A DNA stretch of 64,000 nucleotides from Leptospira wolbachii serovar Codice str. CDC. Lineage in GTDB: Bacteria; Spirochaetota; Leptospiria; Leptospirales; Leptospiraceae. The position numbers were made by a program, and so were the translations under genes. The stretch covers positions 625,001 through 689,000 of the forward strand of contig NZ_AOGZ02000014.1 in the NCBI RefSeq assembly GCF_000332515.2. The letters run 5' to 3'. Of the stretch, positions 35,746-46,124 are shown one piece after another. The first letter of the stretch is position 1; each line of letters opens with the position of its first letter. The notes below the pieces were generated by a model. It was not told where the DNA came from and did no database searches. It worked only from the letters and a program-made list of their open reading frames with translations.

Positions 35746-37025
35746 ATTCAGAAGAATTATTTCTTCGTTCGAAACAAGTGGTTCCAGGGGGAGTACATAG
35801 CCCTGTTCGTTCCTTTGCTTCTGTGGGAGGCACACCCGTTTTCTTTAGTGAAGCCAATGGCGCCTATTTAAAGTCAGTCGAAGGAAAAGAATATATCGAT
35901 TATTGTCTAAGTTTCGGACCACTCCTTTTTGGACATAGACATCCGGAAATCCAAGAAGTGGTAGAAGATACAGTAAAAAAGGCATGGTCTTTTGGAGCCT
36001 GTGAGCCGTATTCCTTAGAACTTGCCGAGTTTATCACAAGCCGCATTCCTTGGGCCGAAAAAATTCGTTTTGTCAACTCAGGAACGGAAGCTGTGATGAG
36101 TGCCCTTCGCGTGGCAAGAGCAGCTACTGGCAGGAGCAAAATTTTAAAATTTGACGGTTGTTACCATGGCCATTTAGACCAACTACTCGTAAAAGCTGGC
36201 TCTGGCCTTGCTGGATTAAGTTCCAGTGATAGCAAAGGGATTGGCCCTGAAATCATCCAGAATACCCTCGTACTACCGTTAGACGATGAAAAAACTTTAG
36301 AAGAATTGTTCCAAACACAAGGAAAGGAAATTGCTTGCCTAATCATTGAACCAATTCCAGCAAATTACGGACTCCTTCCCCAAAGAATTGAATTTTTAAA
36401 GAAGTGCAGAGAACTCACAACTAAATACGGCGTATTACTCTTGTTTGATGAAGTGATCTCTGGTTTCCGAGTTTCGTTCCAAGGGATGGCAGGTCTTACT
36501 GGAATTGTTCCGGACTTAGTGTGTTATGGAAAAATCATCGGCGGTGGTTTTCCTGTCGGCGCCTATGCAGGTAAAAAAGAACTTATGGATTTAGTGGCAC
36601 CAAGTGGCCCTGTTTACCAAGCGGGAACTTTATCGGCAAATCCGATCGGTATGCGGGCTGGCCTCAAAACCTTAACCAAAGCGTGGAATGAAAATCCTTA
36701 TCCAGAATTGGAATCCAAAACCAAACAACTCACCTCTGGGATTTTAAAACTTCTAGGCGAATCTGGTGATTCCAATTGGGAAGCCGTTACTTACGGAAGT
36801 CTCTTTTGGCTCAAAGGGAAAACGAAGGATCCCATTCGAACGATAGCGGGTATTCCCGGTGATCACAAAACAAGGTTTGCTACATTCTTCCATAAACTTC
36901 TAAACCAGGGAGTGTATTTAGCACCTAGCGGGTATGAGGTTGGATTTTTATCCACTGCGCATAGCGATGAAATTATAGAAGCAACATTAAATAAAACCAA
37001 AAAGGCATTACAGGAAGTAAAATGA
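35742..37025 (+). CDS. hemL: Glutamate-1-semialdehyde aminotransferase HemL
   Basis: 427 residues, PLP enzyme making 5-aminolevulinate. Signatures: [12 protein letters not shown] at the start, [49 protein letters not shown] and the PLP lysine in [17 protein letters not shown]. With the short HemA it supplies ALA. ATGA overlap with hemB and hemE. Confidence 0.97.
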   Translation: MNSEELFLRSKQVVPGGVHSPVRSFASVGGTPVFFSEANGAYLKSVEGKEYIDYCLSFGPLLFGHRHPEIQEVVEDTVKKAWSFGACEPYSLELAEFITSRIPWAEKIRFVNSGTEAVMSALRVARAATGRSKILKFDGCYHGHLDQLLVKAGSGLAGLSSSDSKGIGPEIIQNTLVLPLDDEKTLEELFQTQGKEIACLIIEPIPANYGLLPQRIEFLKKCRELTTKYGVLLLFDEVISGFRVSFQGMAGLTGIVPDLVCYGKIIGGGFPVGAYAGKKELMDLVAPSGPVYQAGTLSANPIGMRAGLKTLTKAWNENPYPELESKTKQLTSGILKLLGESGDSNWEAVTYGSLFWLKGKTKDPIRTIAGIPGDHKTRFATFFHKLLNQGVYLAPSGYEVGFLSTAHSDEIIEATLNKTKKALQEVK

Positions 37026-38065
37026 TCACCACTCAATTTAGAAATGAAAGATTTGCAAATGCCTTAAATTTAGTTCCGCAAGACCTTCCACCCATTTGGT
37101 TTATGCGCCAAGCGGGACGTTACCACTCACATTACCGTAAACTAAAAGAAACTTATAGTTTTATGGAGTTATGCAAACAACCGGAACTTGCAGCAGAAGT
37201 TGCTCTTGGACCTGTTCGGGAATTTGGATTTGATGTAAGTATCTTGTTCTCCGACCTTCTTTTTCCTTTAGAAGCACTGGGTATGGGTTTGACTTATGAT
37301 CCAGGTCCTAAACTTTCCTTTTCTTTGACTTCAGAAAATGATTTATTACGTTTAAAATCACCCGAGGAAGCCATCGAAGGACTGAAGTTTCAAAAAGAAG
37401 CCGTCTTACGAACAAGAGAAGTATTACCCAAAGATGTTTCCTTAATCGGCTTTGTGGGTGGCCCATTTACTTTAATGACTTATGCAAGTATTGGAAAACA
37501 TGACGGAAACTTATCATTTATCAAAACCAACCAAAACTTTGTAGATAAATTCTATTCCCTACTTGTACCACTTCTTAAAGAAAATATCGAATCACAATTG
37601 CAAGGTGGTGCAGAAGTAGTTATGATTTTTGACACCGCAGCAGGAATGTTAGATCCTTACAACTTCCAACGTTATGTGACAGGACCAATTTCAGAATTTG
37701 CCAAACTATTCCCAAAACAAATCGGATATTACGCTAAAAATTCCACAGAAGAACAAGTCAGACAAATCCATGAGATTCCGAATTTAGCAGGTTTCGGTGT
37801 GGATCATCGATTTTCGATCAAACAAACACTAAAAGATTTTGCTGGGAAAGGTTTTATCCAAGGAAATTTTGATCAGGAGCTCCTATTTGCGGAAACCTCA
37901 ATTCTCAAACAAAAGATTAACGAATATCTTTTACCAATCAAAGACTTAGATCCAGAAGAAAGAAAAGGTTGGGTGGCTGGCCTTGGCCATGGAGTTCTCC
38001 AATTCACACCAGAAAGTTCGGTCCACCTACTCATTGATGAAACAAGAAAGGTATTTGGCAAATGA
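37022..38065 (+). CDS. hemE: Uroporphyrinogen decarboxylase HemE
   Basis: 347 residues. Converts uroporphyrinogen III to coproporphyrinogen III. The start region [20 protein letters not shown] is the HemE hallmark; [18 protein letters not shown] carries the catalytic Asp region, [13 protein letters not shown] follows, and [14 protein letters not shown] is near the end. Overlaps neighbours by 4 bp. Confidence 0.97.
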   Translation: MITTQFRNERFANALNLVPQDLPPIWFMRQAGRYHSHYRKLKETYSFMELCKQPELAAEVALGPVREFGFDVSILFSDLLFPLEALGMGLTYDPGPKLSFSLTSENDLLRLKSPEEAIEGLKFQKEAVLRTREVLPKDVSLIGFVGGPFTLMTYASIGKHDGNLSFIKTNQNFVDKFYSLLVPLLKENIESQLQGGAEVVMIFDTAAGMLDPYNFQRYVTGPISEFAKLFPKQIGYYAKNSTEEQVRQIHEIPNLAGFGVDHRFSIKQTLKDFAGKGFIQGNFDQELLFAETSILKQKINEYLLPIKDLDPEERKGWVAGLGHGVLQFTPESSVHLLIDETRKVFGK

Positions 38066-39402
38066 AGCACCTACTTGAAAAATACGATACACCCGCACCG
38101 AGATATACTAGTTACCCTACCGTTCCGTATTGGACAGATTCCCCGACACTGGAAGAATGTATCCAATCTCTGGAAACACACCTATCCCCCAAAGAATCAA
38201 AACTAGCTTTATACCTACACATACCCTTTTGTGAAACACTTTGTACTTTTTGTGGATGTAACACTTCAATTACCAAAAATCATACAGTGGAAGAACCCTA
38301 TGTAGCGGCTCTTAAAAATGAATTACAACTATATACAGAAAAAGTAACAAGTCTTAACGGGAAAAATTTAAGCGAACTTCATTTAGGTGGAGGGAGTCCC
38401 ACATATTTATCAGACTATCATCTACAGTCTACGATTGAGTTTATTCTAAACAAACTAAATCCCACAGAGGATCCGCAGTATTCCATTGAAGTTGACCCAA
38501 GAAGGACAAGAGTCTCTCAACTGAAACTATTACAAAAACTAGGATTCCGTAGAATTAGTCTTGGGGTTCAAGATTTTGATCCCGAGGTACAACGACTCGT
38601 CAACCGCATCCAACCTTTTGAACTTACAGAAAATATTACTTTGGAAGCAAGGGCTTTAGGTTTTGATTCCATCAATTTTGATCTTATTTACGGACTTCCC
38701 AAACAAACTTTGGATTCCATGAAATATTCCATCGAAAGAACATTAGAACTTAAACCAGATAGAATTGCCTTTTATTCTTATGCCCATGTACCTTGGATCA
38801 AAGCATCCCAAAGATTATTCACAGAAAAAGATCTTCCCGAGGCGACCATAAAACGAGACTTATACGAAATCGGAAGGACTTTATTAGAAAAGGAAGGTTA
38901 TAGGGAAATTGGAATGGATCATTTTGCCCTTCCTCATGACAAACTATGGAAAGCTTTTAACACAAATAAACTACATAGAAATTTTATGGGTTATAGTGAA
39001 TCCAAAACAGATGTTATGTTAGGACTTGGATCTTCATCGATTTCAGAAACTCCCGATCTTTTTTTCCAAAACCAAAAACTAGAAATGAAATATCGTAAGT
39101 CCATACTGGATGGAATCATTCCCATCCTTCGTGGGCACAAACTCACAAAGTCTGATCAAATTAGAAAACAATTGATTTTAGATTTGATGACTTCTTGGAA
39201 GGTAGATGTTCCCTCTGAGATGAAATCTCATGTATTTAACTTCTTGCAAGAAATGGAATCAGACCACCTCGTCCAATGGCAAGGCGATACACTCACTGTC
39301 ACGGAAGCAGGAAAACCTTTTTTACGAATTGTAGCTATGGCTTTTGATGAGAAATTGCAGCTTAGCCAGCCAACAAAACCTGTATTTTCAAAAGCAATAT
39401 GA
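38062..39402 (+). CDS. hemN: Oxygen-independent coproporphyrinogen III oxidase HemN
   Basis: 446 residues, radical-SAM enzyme making protoporphyrinogen IX without oxygen. The cluster motif HIPFCETLCTFCGCN has the CxxxCxxC spacing plus the extra CxC cysteine of HemN. The N-terminal APRYTSYPTVPYWTD, LHLGGGSPTYL and RISLGVQDFDPEVQ are also typical. Overlaps hemE and hemG by 4 bp. Confidence 0.96.
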   Translation: MKHLLEKYDTPAPRYTSYPTVPYWTDSPTLEECIQSLETHLSPKESKLALYLHIPFCETLCTFCGCNTSITKNHTVEEPYVAALKNELQLYTEKVTSLNGKNLSELHLGGGSPTYLSDYHLQSTIEFILNKLNPTEDPQYSIEVDPRRTRVSQLKLLQKLGFRRISLGVQDFDPEVQRLVNRIQPFELTENITLEARALGFDSINFDLIYGLPKQTLDSMKYSIERTLELKPDRIAFYSYAHVPWIKASQRLFTEKDLPEATIKRDLYEIGRTLLEKEGYREIGMDHFALPHDKLWKAFNTNKLHRNFMGYSESKTDVMLGLGSSSISETPDLFFQNQKLEMKYRKSILDGIIPILRGHKLTKSDQIRKQLILDLMTSWKVDVPSEMKSHVFNFLQEMESDHLVQWQGDTLTVTEAGKPFLRIVAMAFDEKLQLSQPTKPVFSKAI

Positions 39403-40610
39403 GTGAACAAGTTCATATCATAGGAGGAGGAATTACAGGATTGTTTCTCGCCTACCACCATACAAAACGAGGGGACTCTGTAACCCTTTATGAATTGTCA
39501 GATAGATTAGGTGGTTTGATTGGAACAAAAACCGTAGAAGAAGGTTTGGTAGAACTTGCAGCAAATGGAGTATTACTCACAGATTCAATGAAATCTATGT
39601 TAGATGACATTGGGCTGGTTCCACTTTATCCCAATAAGGCATCTAAAAGACGCTATTTTTGGATCCATCAAAAACTTTCAAGACTCCCCATTTCTATTTT
39701 TACTGGGTTAAGACTACTCTATACAGTTGGTTTTAAAAAGTTAAAGTTTAATGAAGAACAAAACTTTGAAACTTGGGCAGGCCAAATGTTTGGAATCTCT
39801 GTCACAAAAAACATTATGGAACCAGCCATAGGTGGAGTGTATGGAACAAGACTCGACTCACTCCAAGCCGAATCTATTTTTTCTAAATGGGATGGTTCGG
39901 GAAAGAGTACGATCCTAAAAGAAGTAAAAAAGAACAAAGAAAAAACCTACGGAACTGTTTCCTTTCCCAAGGGAATGGAAGATTTAGTATCGCATCTGAT
40001 TGCGTATTTAAAACCAAAAATTCAAATTAAAACTCAATTCCAATCTGAAAGTTTGGAGGATATCTTAAAGTGGGAAGGGAAAATCAGAGTTTGTATGTCC
40101 TTGAAAAATCTACTCCCACTTCTCGGCAATCAAATCAAAAAAGAAGAATCTCCTAATTTACTTTCCATCACAACGATCACAAGATTTGGAAAGATTCACC
40201 TAACAAAGAAACCTTGTTTTGGAATTCTTTTTGGAAAAAACGAAGGAATCCATGCTCTTGGTGTTTTATCCAATTCAGATATTTTCCCAGATAGAGCCAA
40301 TGGAGGTCTTCATTCAGAAACTTGGATTTATCCAAGTGCAGCAAAAACAGACGAAACCATTTCTTGGGAATCCATTTTAGAGAAGGATAGAAATCAAATT
40401 ACAAAAAAAACAGATACTCCAAAAGCAGTGTATGTCACTTCTTGGAAGGGGGCTTTTCCCGCTTACGATAGAAAATTATTTTTATTCAACAAACGATTGG
40501 ATGATTTGGAATCGGGCTGGATTGCCAAAGGAAAAAACATTCGATTTTTTGGAAACTATCGCAAAGGAATAGGCCTTCGGTCTCTATTTGAATCGACAAG
40601 TAGGGAGTGA
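39399..40610 (+). CDS. hemG: Protoporphyrinogen oxidase (HemG/HemY type)
   Basis: 403 residues, FAD flavoprotein of the amine-oxidase fold. Dinucleotide-binding VHIIGGGITGLFLAYHH with LYELSDRLGGLIGT lies at the N-terminus, and EPAIGGVYGTRLDSLQAES follows in the middle. Oxidises protoporphyrinogen IX to protoporphyrin IX. In structure it is HemY-like; the name hemG follows the usage I recall for Leptospira. Last gene of the plus-strand operon; its end overlaps convergent hemH by 27 bp. Confidence 0.92.
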   Translation: MSEQVHIIGGGITGLFLAYHHTKRGDSVTLYELSDRLGGLIGTKTVEEGLVELAANGVLLTDSMKSMLDDIGLVPLYPNKASKRRYFWIHQKLSRLPISIFTGLRLLYTVGFKKLKFNEEQNFETWAGQMFGISVTKNIMEPAIGGVYGTRLDSLQAESIFSKWDGSGKSTILKEVKKNKEKTYGTVSFPKGMEDLVSHLIAYLKPKIQIKTQFQSESLEDILKWEGKIRVCMSLKNLLPLLGNQIKKEESPNLLSITTITRFGKIHLTKKPCFGILFGKNEGIHALGVLSNSDIFPDRANGGLHSETWIYPSAAKTDETISWESILEKDRNQITKKTDTPKAVYVTSWKGAFPAYDRKLFLFNKRLDDLESGWIAKGKNIRFFGNYRKGIGLRSLFESTSRE

Positions 40611-41669
40611 CTCACCACCCATTTCCTTACAAGTACAATGACGGATTATAGAATCTGTCTTTAATACTTTCTCTGCCAAAAACTCCAGAAACGGAAGATA
40701 GATTCCAAATGCAGGAATCCGAGTAAAAGATTTTGCACCCGATTCTAAAGCAAGATCCTTAAACTGTTCTCCTATTTCTTCTAAAGTTTCCAAATGATCA
40801 CTCACAAAACTAATTGGGTAAACTGCGATTTGTTTTCCCTCTTTGGAAAGGGACTCAATCATCTGTAAAGAACTTGGCTCAGTCCACTTTGCCGGTCCCA
40901 CTTTACTCTGGTACGATATATGTGTTTGTCCACGAAATCCATACGATCGAAGTTGTTCCGTAATTCCTTCTACAGAAGATTCAATTTCCTGCATATACCG
41001 ATCACCCTTATGAATGAGGCGCATGGGAACACCGTGAGCAGAAAAAACCAAATCCAAATCCTTCCAGTCTCCATCGAATTTTCCTTTGGGAAAATGCAAA
41101 AAATCCTCTGCCTTTAGATCTCCACTAAAGAATTCGGAAATAAACCTAGCGGTGATTTGGTGAAAGATTGGATCGGCGGCAAAACTGGGAACATACCCAC
41201 CACTTCCCACAGGACATTCATGAAACTTTTTTTCTAAATGACTGAGTGTAGATAAGACAGTAGATCTTGAATACTGAGGGTATAACGGCAGATAGACTGT
41301 GTCTGGACCTGGTTTTTCAAATTTTGGATCTCTGATATGAGGAAATCCACAGGTCATCGCCACTTTCACCGTCCAATTGATATCTGTCTTTTGGTTCAGT
41401 ATTTGCTCTAGTGTTCTGGCTTGTTTTTCTGTTTCAGAAACCAATGGGGAGCCACCGCCAAATCCCATAGACTCATAGATTTTTTTTACTTTAGGAGTTC
41501 GTTTCTTCGCGATAAAACGGGCAAGAGGTAGGCGTAAAAATTCAGGCAGAGGCAAATCAAAAACAAATGGATCAGTAAACAAATCAGTCAAAAAAACTTC
41601 AATTTCCTCTGTGGTTCTTGGACCACCCAAATTGACAAGGATGAGAGTTTTCTTTTGTTTATAGTTCAT
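40584..41669 (-). CDS. hemH: Ferrochelatase HemH
   Basis: About 361 residues from ATG 41669 (an in-frame GTG at 41684 would add five). Inserts iron into protoporphyrin IX. Motifs: LILVNLGGPRT, VFSAHGVPMRLI (metal-binding His), SYQSKVGPAKW and PISFVSDHLETLEEI. The C-terminus carries three cysteines (HCTC and TC within the last 16 residues), like bacterial ferrochelatases with a [2Fe-2S] cluster. It starts within the last codons of topA and ends inside hemG on the other strand, so it closes the haem pathway from the facing operon. Confidence 0.94.
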   Translation of the reverse strand: MNYKQKKTLILVNLGGPRTTEEIEVFLTDLFTDPFVFDLPLPEFLRLPLARFIAKKRTPKVKKIYESMGFGGGSPLVSETEKQARTLEQILNQKTDINWTVKVAMTCGFPHIRDPKFEKPGPDTVYLPLYPQYSRSTVLSTLSHLEKKFHECPVGSGGYVPSFAADPIFHQITARFISEFFSGDLKAEDFLHFPKGKFDGDWKDLDLVFSAHGVPMRLIHKGDRYMQEIESSVEGITEQLRSYGFRGQTHISYQSKVGPAKWTEPSSLQMIESLSKEGKQIAVYPISFVSDHLETLEEIGEQFKDLALESGAKSFTRIPAFGIYLPFLEFLAEKVLKTDSIIRHCTCKEMGGESLPTCRFK

Positions 41670-43593
41670 AAGTAATGTAGTCACAATGCGGATAACGGGA
41701 ACAAAAATAAATGGTTTTTCCTTTTTTCCCTAGTTTGGTTTTCACCACACCCTCCTTACACACCGGACAAATGTTTTGACCTTTTAGACTAGGGGAGAAA
41801 GAAACAAAAGGTTCTTTTTCTTTTCGGTTAGAGGCAGATTTCTTTAGCGATGATTCATTAGTTCCTGCTTCCATTTCTTTTGTACTAGGGGTGTTAGCAG
41901 TTTGATTCGTTTTTTTTCTAGGACTTCGTAAGATACGAATTAGACTTTCATAAAAAACTTGGATGAGAGCGACTCGTGATTCTTTTTTGTCTGTAACTTG
42001 GTCTAATTTTTCTTCCAAATCTTTTGTAAAAGACTCACCGATCATATCGTCAAAGTTCAGAAAAAGATATTCATTCACTTTCATACCAAGAGCCGTAGGA
42101 CCTATGGACTTGTGGTATTCTACAATGTATTTCCGAGTTTTTAAAGTCTCGATGATACTTCCGTACGTAGATGGCCGACCTACACCCGTATCTTCCATCT
42201 TTTGGACAAGTTTTCCTTGGGTGTAACGAACGGGAGGTTCGGTTTGTTTTTCCTCTACAGAATAGGACTCATAGATAAAACGATCCCCCAATTTCCAATC
42301 CAATCGTTTTTGTGGCTTTTTCTTTTCTGCCTTGGCAAAAGCTTTAAACCCAGGATCTGTAATGAATTCATTTTTATAGATGAAGGTATGTTTATTTTTC
42401 TGAAATTCATAAACAGTTTCTTCACCTAACTCTGGCTTCATCAAAGAAACTAAAAAACGCTCCCAGATTAAGGAATAAAGTTTTCTCTCATCGGGCGATA
42501 AATAGGATGCAATCGAATCGGGACTGAAATTTGGATTTGCGGGAATGACTGCCTCATGTGCATCTTGAGAATATTTTTTTTGTTTTTTAGGTGTAAAACT
42601 GCTAACTGAAACTAAACTAGGAAAATGTTTTTTTAAATACTCTTCACCTAATACCCGTTTTGAATCGGAAATTCTGGTACTGTCAGTACGCATATAGGTG
42701 ATAAGGCCTACCCTTTCTCCTGAACCGATGCGTTTACCCTCAAATAACATTTGAGCCAATTTCATTGTTTTTTTGGAATCAAAACCTAAAACACGAAAGC
42801 TCGTTTCCTGCAAACTAGCGGTGGAAAATGCAAGAGGTGGATTTCTTTTGATATTTTTCTTTTTAATTTGGGATAATAATATTTCTTTTAACCTGGTTGG
42901 TTCCGGTAGGATTTCTATTTCCGAAATTAGATTTTGTATGGATTTAGAATCCAATTTATCCTTTGTTTGGTGGTCTAAAACAACGGGTTCGTTGGATACA
43001 GATCCCTTTAACTTCAATTGGTAAAATATTTCTTTGGAGAAATTTTGAATTTCTTTTTCCCTTTCGCAAATCCAATGTAAGACGGTGGATTGAACCCGAC
43101 CCGCCGATAAAGAAGAGATTCTTAATTGTTTCCACAAATCAGGGGAAACTTCGAAACCAAAAATACGATCCACCACTCTTCGTGCGATCTGTGATTCAAT
43201 TTCTGCGAGATCTAATCCAGACTTTAGTTGGATCTGGCGACTCACTTCCTCTTTAGATATTTCTTTCAATCGAAGTCGAAAAATTGGTTTTTTTAGTTTA
43301 ATTAACTCGTCATAGCAATGTTTGGCGATAATTTCCCCTTCACGATCGGGGTCACTGGCAATGTAAATAATTGAGGCTAATTTGGCTTTGGTTTTGATGG
43401 CGGAAAAAACTGTTTTTTTTCCTTTTAGCCATTCATATTCGGGTTCAAATTGATTCTGAATATCCACCCCATAAGATTTGGGAGGAAGGTCTTTGATATG
43501 ACCTTTGGTCGCAACAACAACCCAGTCCTTATCTAAATAGGATGCGATTGTTGTTGCTTTTGTCGGTGATTCGACTATTAGGAGTTTGGTGAT
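41659..43593 (-). CDS. topA: DNA topoisomerase I TopA, probable ATC start
   Basis: About 644 residues when the frame is followed upstream. The TOPRIM beginning KLLIVESPTKATTIASYL with the catalytic Glu is encoded at about 43535-43590, before any ATG, GTG or TTG in that frame: codons after the in-frame TAG read GTT-TTT-AAG-ATC-ACC-AAA. ATC at 43591-43593 with AGG nine bases upstream is the best start. A GTG at 43467 would remove the TOPRIM Glu. Further motifs: SDPDREGEIIA, active-site Tyr in MRTDSTRIS, and a C-terminal zinc module (CPVCKEG, CSRYPHCDY). It relaxes negative supercoils. Follows cysK closely and overlaps hemH. Confidence 0.9.
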   Translation of the reverse strand: MTKLLIVESPTKATTIASYLDKDWVVVATKGHIKDLPPKSYGVDIQNQFEPEYEWLKGKKTVFSAIKTKAKLASIIYIASDPDREGEIIAKHCYDELIKLKKPIFRLRLKEISKEEVSRQIQLKSGLDLAEIESQIARRVVDRIFGFEVSPDLWKQLRISSLSAGRVQSTVLHWICEREKEIQNFSKEIFYQLKLKGSVSNEPVVLDHQTKDKLDSKSIQNLISEIEILPEPTRLKEILLSQIKKKNIKRNPPLAFSTASLQETSFRVLGFDSKKTMKLAQMLFEGKRIGSGERVGLITYMRTDSTRISDSKRVLGEEYLKKHFPSLVSVSSFTPKKQKKYSQDAHEAVIPANPNFSPDSIASYLSPDERKLYSLIWERFLVSLMKPELGEETVYEFQKNKHTFIYKNEFITDPGFKAFAKAEKKKPQKRLDWKLGDRFIYESYSVEEKQTEPPVRYTQGKLVQKMEDTGVGRPSTYGSIIETLKTRKYIVEYHKSIGPTALGMKVNEYLFLNFDDMIGESFTKDLEEKLDQVTDKKESRVALIQVFYESLIRILRSPRKKTNQTANTPSTKEMEAGTNESSLKKSASNRKEKEPFVSFSPSLKGQNICPVCKEGVVKTKLGKKGKTIYFCSRYPHCDYITYEL

Positions 43594-43605
43594 CTTAAAA
43601 ACCTA

Positions 43606-44520
43606 TTAAACGAATAAACCTTCCACAGATAGGTATCTCTCTCCTGTGTCATAACAGAAGGTAAGAACTTTGGAACCTGCGGGAATTTCTTTTAGTTTTT
43701 TTGCAACAGCAGCAAGGCTTGCTCCCGAAGAAGTTCCAATAAAGATTCCTTCTTTTTTGGCAGCAAGGACAGCCATCGTGAAGGCTTCATCTTTACCTAC
43801 AGTGATGATTCCATCCAAAAGTTCCGTTTTACAATTCTTAGGAATAAAACCAGCACCAATTCCTTGGAGTGGGTGTGGACCTGGTTTTCCACCGCTAAGC
43901 ACTGGGGAACCTTCTGGCTCTACAGCAAATACTTTGAGTTTAGGAAATCTTTTTTTGAGGTTTTCAGCACAACCAGTGATGTGACCACCTGTACCTACTC
44001 CCGTAATGATGTAGTCGAGACCTTCTGGAAAATCTTTTGCAATTTCTTCTGCAGTTTTTTCTCTATGAACGGCGATGTTTGCTTCGTTTTCGAACTGTTG
44101 AGGCATCCATGCATTCGGATTGGCAGCAACAATCTCTTGAGCTTTGGCAATGGCTCCAGGCATTCCTTTTTCTCTAGGAGTGAGTTCAAACTTTGCACCA
44201 TAAGCTGCCATAATCCTTCTTCTTTCTACTGACATATGTTCTGGCATAACAAGAGTGATGGCATACCCTTTAACAGCTGCTACCATAGCAAGACCAATAC
44301 CAGTGTTACCAGAAGTAGGTTCTACGATAAAAGAATCTTTTTTTAATTTTCCTGACTTCTCTGCTTCTTCAATCATCGCAAGAGCAATCCGATCTTTGAT
44401 GGATCCACCAGGGTTTTGTCTTTCGAGTTTCATATAAACTTCATGGTCGGTTCCAAAAAGTCGTGACAGTCTAACGTGAGGTGTATTTCCGATGGCTTCT
44501 AGAATGCTATTTATTTTCAT
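43606..44520 (-). CDS. cysK: Cysteine synthase A CysK
   Basis: 304 residues, PLP enzyme joining sulfide to O-acetylserine. The PLP Lys42 lies in [31 protein letters not shown] and [10 protein letters not shown] are the other signatures. It takes up the sulfide made by the CysJI enzyme encoded at 23.8-27.2 kb. First gene of a minus-strand group cysK-topA-hemH; 12 bp separate its stop from the proposed topA start. Confidence 0.96.
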   Translation of the reverse strand: MKINSILEAIGNTPHVRLSRLFGTDHEVYMKLERQNPGGSIKDRIALAMIEEAEKSGKLKKDSFIVEPTSGNTGIGLAMVAAVKGYAITLVMPEHMSVERRRIMAAYGAKFELTPREKGMPGAIAKAQEIVAANPNAWMPQQFENEANIAVHREKTAEEIAKDFPEGLDYIITGVGTGGHITGCAENLKKRFPKLKVFAVEPEGSPVLSGGKPGPHPLQGIGAGFIPKNCKTELLDGIITVGKDEAFTMAVLAAKKEGIFIGTSSGASLAAVAKKLKEIPAGSKVLTFCYDTGERYLSVEGLFV

Positions 44521-44539
44521 AATTTCTCCACTCTGTCAC

Positions 44540-44567
44540 ATTTTAGAAGAAAAAGCGGATTTGTCCA
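44540..44567 (-). promoter_or_regulatory. Promoter of cysK
   Basis: On the minus strand TGGACA (44567-44562), 16-bp spacer, TAAAAT (44545-44540), then 19 bp to the cysK ATG with GGAG just before it. A sound sigma-70-type promoter in the 66-bp gap behind cysK. Confidence 0.55.
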
Positions 44568-44586
44568 CAATGAAAATAAAGAATTC

Positions 44587-45471
44587 TCAAGGTGTATGAA
44601 AAGAAATGAGAAATTGGTAATCAGATTTCATTTGTTTTAAAACTTTAGAATCACTTTCAGTCTGAATCACCTTTTCTAAGTAAGGTGCCGAAATTCGGAA
44701 GTTCAATCTGCGGAGTGCATCCGATGCCTTGGCCCGGACTTGCGGATCTTTATCTACCAGTGATTCTAAAACAGCCTTATAATTTTGGTTAGGCAATCGT
44801 TCCAGTCCTACCACAGCAGCCAGAATAGAAATTTTCGCATAAGGAACTGTCTCTTTGCTAAGCGCTTCAGACAAATTGGAAACTGCCTCTTTTTTTCCAG
44901 AAAGATAAAGTGCATCGGCGGCAGAACTTCTGAGGTAAAAATTAGAACTCAACAGTGCTGATTTGATGGTGGACTCCGATTCCGATGTTAGCGGTAAGGA
45001 TCCTAAAGTCCGCAAAATTTCTCCGCAAGTTAGAGTGATGGGAATCTCCGCCTCCTCATAAAAGTAGGGACTAGAAACGGAAGTGCTGTCAGCAACACCA
45101 TCTTTCCAAGTGCGCACTTTCAGCGGATTGTGTTCGGAAATATTGGCGGATTCTTTTTGGTAAGTTTTGATTAAATGAGGAACTGCGAGTTTGTCTCCTT
45201 TGATCCCCAAGGCCTTTGCTGCATAAAACTTAACGGCCGGTGCATTTGCAGGACTCGTAGGAAAATTTGGGGAGCCTTCCATAGCGGAAATGATGTCGCG
45301 GATTCCTTGACTTGAATTAACAAATGTAAGCTGGTCAATCGCATCCCGAATTTCGGATACATTAGATGAGGATAGTCGTGTGCGTTGGATCTCGAAAAAA
45401 CGTTCGCTACTCTCTGCCAAAAGAGCCCATGGTAAGAGTACATAAAAAAGCCAAACAAATCTTCGAATCAT
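44587..45471 (-). CDS. Secreted HEAT-repeat protein
   Basis: 294 residues. Signal peptide MIRRFVWLFYVLLPWALLAES with probable cleavage after LLA. The mature part consists of HEAT/PBS-lyase-like helical repeats, for example FYAAKALGIKGDKLAVPHLI, LRSSAADALYLSGKKEAVSNL and VRAKASDALRRLNF. Such repeats bind proteins; the partner is unknown. Located 46 bp downstream of the PhaR-like gene on the same strand. Confidence 0.85.
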   Translation of the reverse strand: MIRRFVWLFYVLLPWALLAESSERFFEIQRTRLSSSNVSEIRDAIDQLTFVNSSQGIRDIISAMEGSPNFPTSPANAPAVKFYAAKALGIKGDKLAVPHLIKTYQKESANISEHNPLKVRTWKDGVADSTSVSSPYFYEEAEIPITLTCGEILRTLGSLPLTSESESTIKSALLSSNFYLRSSAADALYLSGKKEAVSNLSEALSKETVPYAKISILAAVVGLERLPNQNYKAVLESLVDKDPQVRAKASDALRRLNFRISAPYLEKVIQTESDSKVLKQMKSDYQFLISFHTP

Positions 45472-45517
45472 TCTAAACTACCTCTAATTAGAGGACGGGA
45501 AAACTAGGTGATTTCTA

Positions 45518-46066
45518 TTAATTTTCTTTTAGTTTTTCTGCGACTTCTTTTAATTTTTCGGAAAGATCACCGAGAGTGGCTTTATCTTCTTCCAGAATAG
45601 ATTGGCTAAATTTTTCCAAATCCCTTTGGATTTGTTCCTTTTTCTCGCTGGCTCTCGAAGCCATTTTACGAAGCAGGTCTTCTCGGTAGTGGCTAAAATC
45701 TGCTTCCTTCAGTTCCCCTAGTTCCACCATGGAAGTCACAATTTTTTCCAATCGTTCGGAAGTGAGGTAGTTGGCACCTATTCCTCCAAGAATCAATCGT
45801 TCGAAAAGTCCAGAAACATCCCGACCCGTTTCTCTGATGAGAGAGGTTAACATAAAGTTAGAAAAATCTTCGTTTCTTTGTCCTAAACTTACCTTAAGAA
45901 AGGTCTGTCCCAAAATTTTAGGAGTGATGTCTTCTCCTGTCATATTGTCTTGGACTTTGATTTCTTCTCCCCCGATGATCATCTTAGCCACATCTTCTAA
46001 CGTGATTGTGGAACTAGTTTCTGGATCATAGAGTCTGCGGTTTGCGTATCGCTTAAGGAGCTTCAT
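45518..46066 (-). CDS. PhaR-like regulator (PHA accumulation regulator DNA-binding domain)
   Basis: 182 residues. The N-terminus [19 protein letters not shown] followed by [10 protein letters not shown] is the DNA-binding domain of polyhydroxyalkanoate regulators. The middle contains a conserved helical part, and the C-terminal 60 residues form a charged coiled coil ([26 protein letters not shown]). No PHA synthase, phasin or depolymerase is in the window, so its target here is unknown. Divergent from the pseudo-receiver gene across 58 bp. Confidence 0.85.
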   Translation of the reverse strand: MKLLKRYANRRLYDPETSSTITLEDVAKMIIGGEEIKVQDNMTGEDITPKILGQTFLKVSLGQRNEDFSNFMLTSLIRETGRDVSGLFERLILGGIGANYLTSERLEKIVTSMVELGELKEADFSHYREDLLRKMASRASEKKEQIQRDLEKFSQSILEEDKATLGDLSEKLKEVAEKLKEN

Positions 46067-46124
46067 CGGAGATGCTTTTTAAAATGACTTTCAAGCCTAG
46101 GGGGTCAACTAAAATACAATCGTA

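Noticed and set aside
43400..43467. GTG 43467 as the start of topA
   Set aside because: It would remove the conserved TOPRIM N-terminus, including the catalytic Glu, that is plainly encoded upstream in the same frame.
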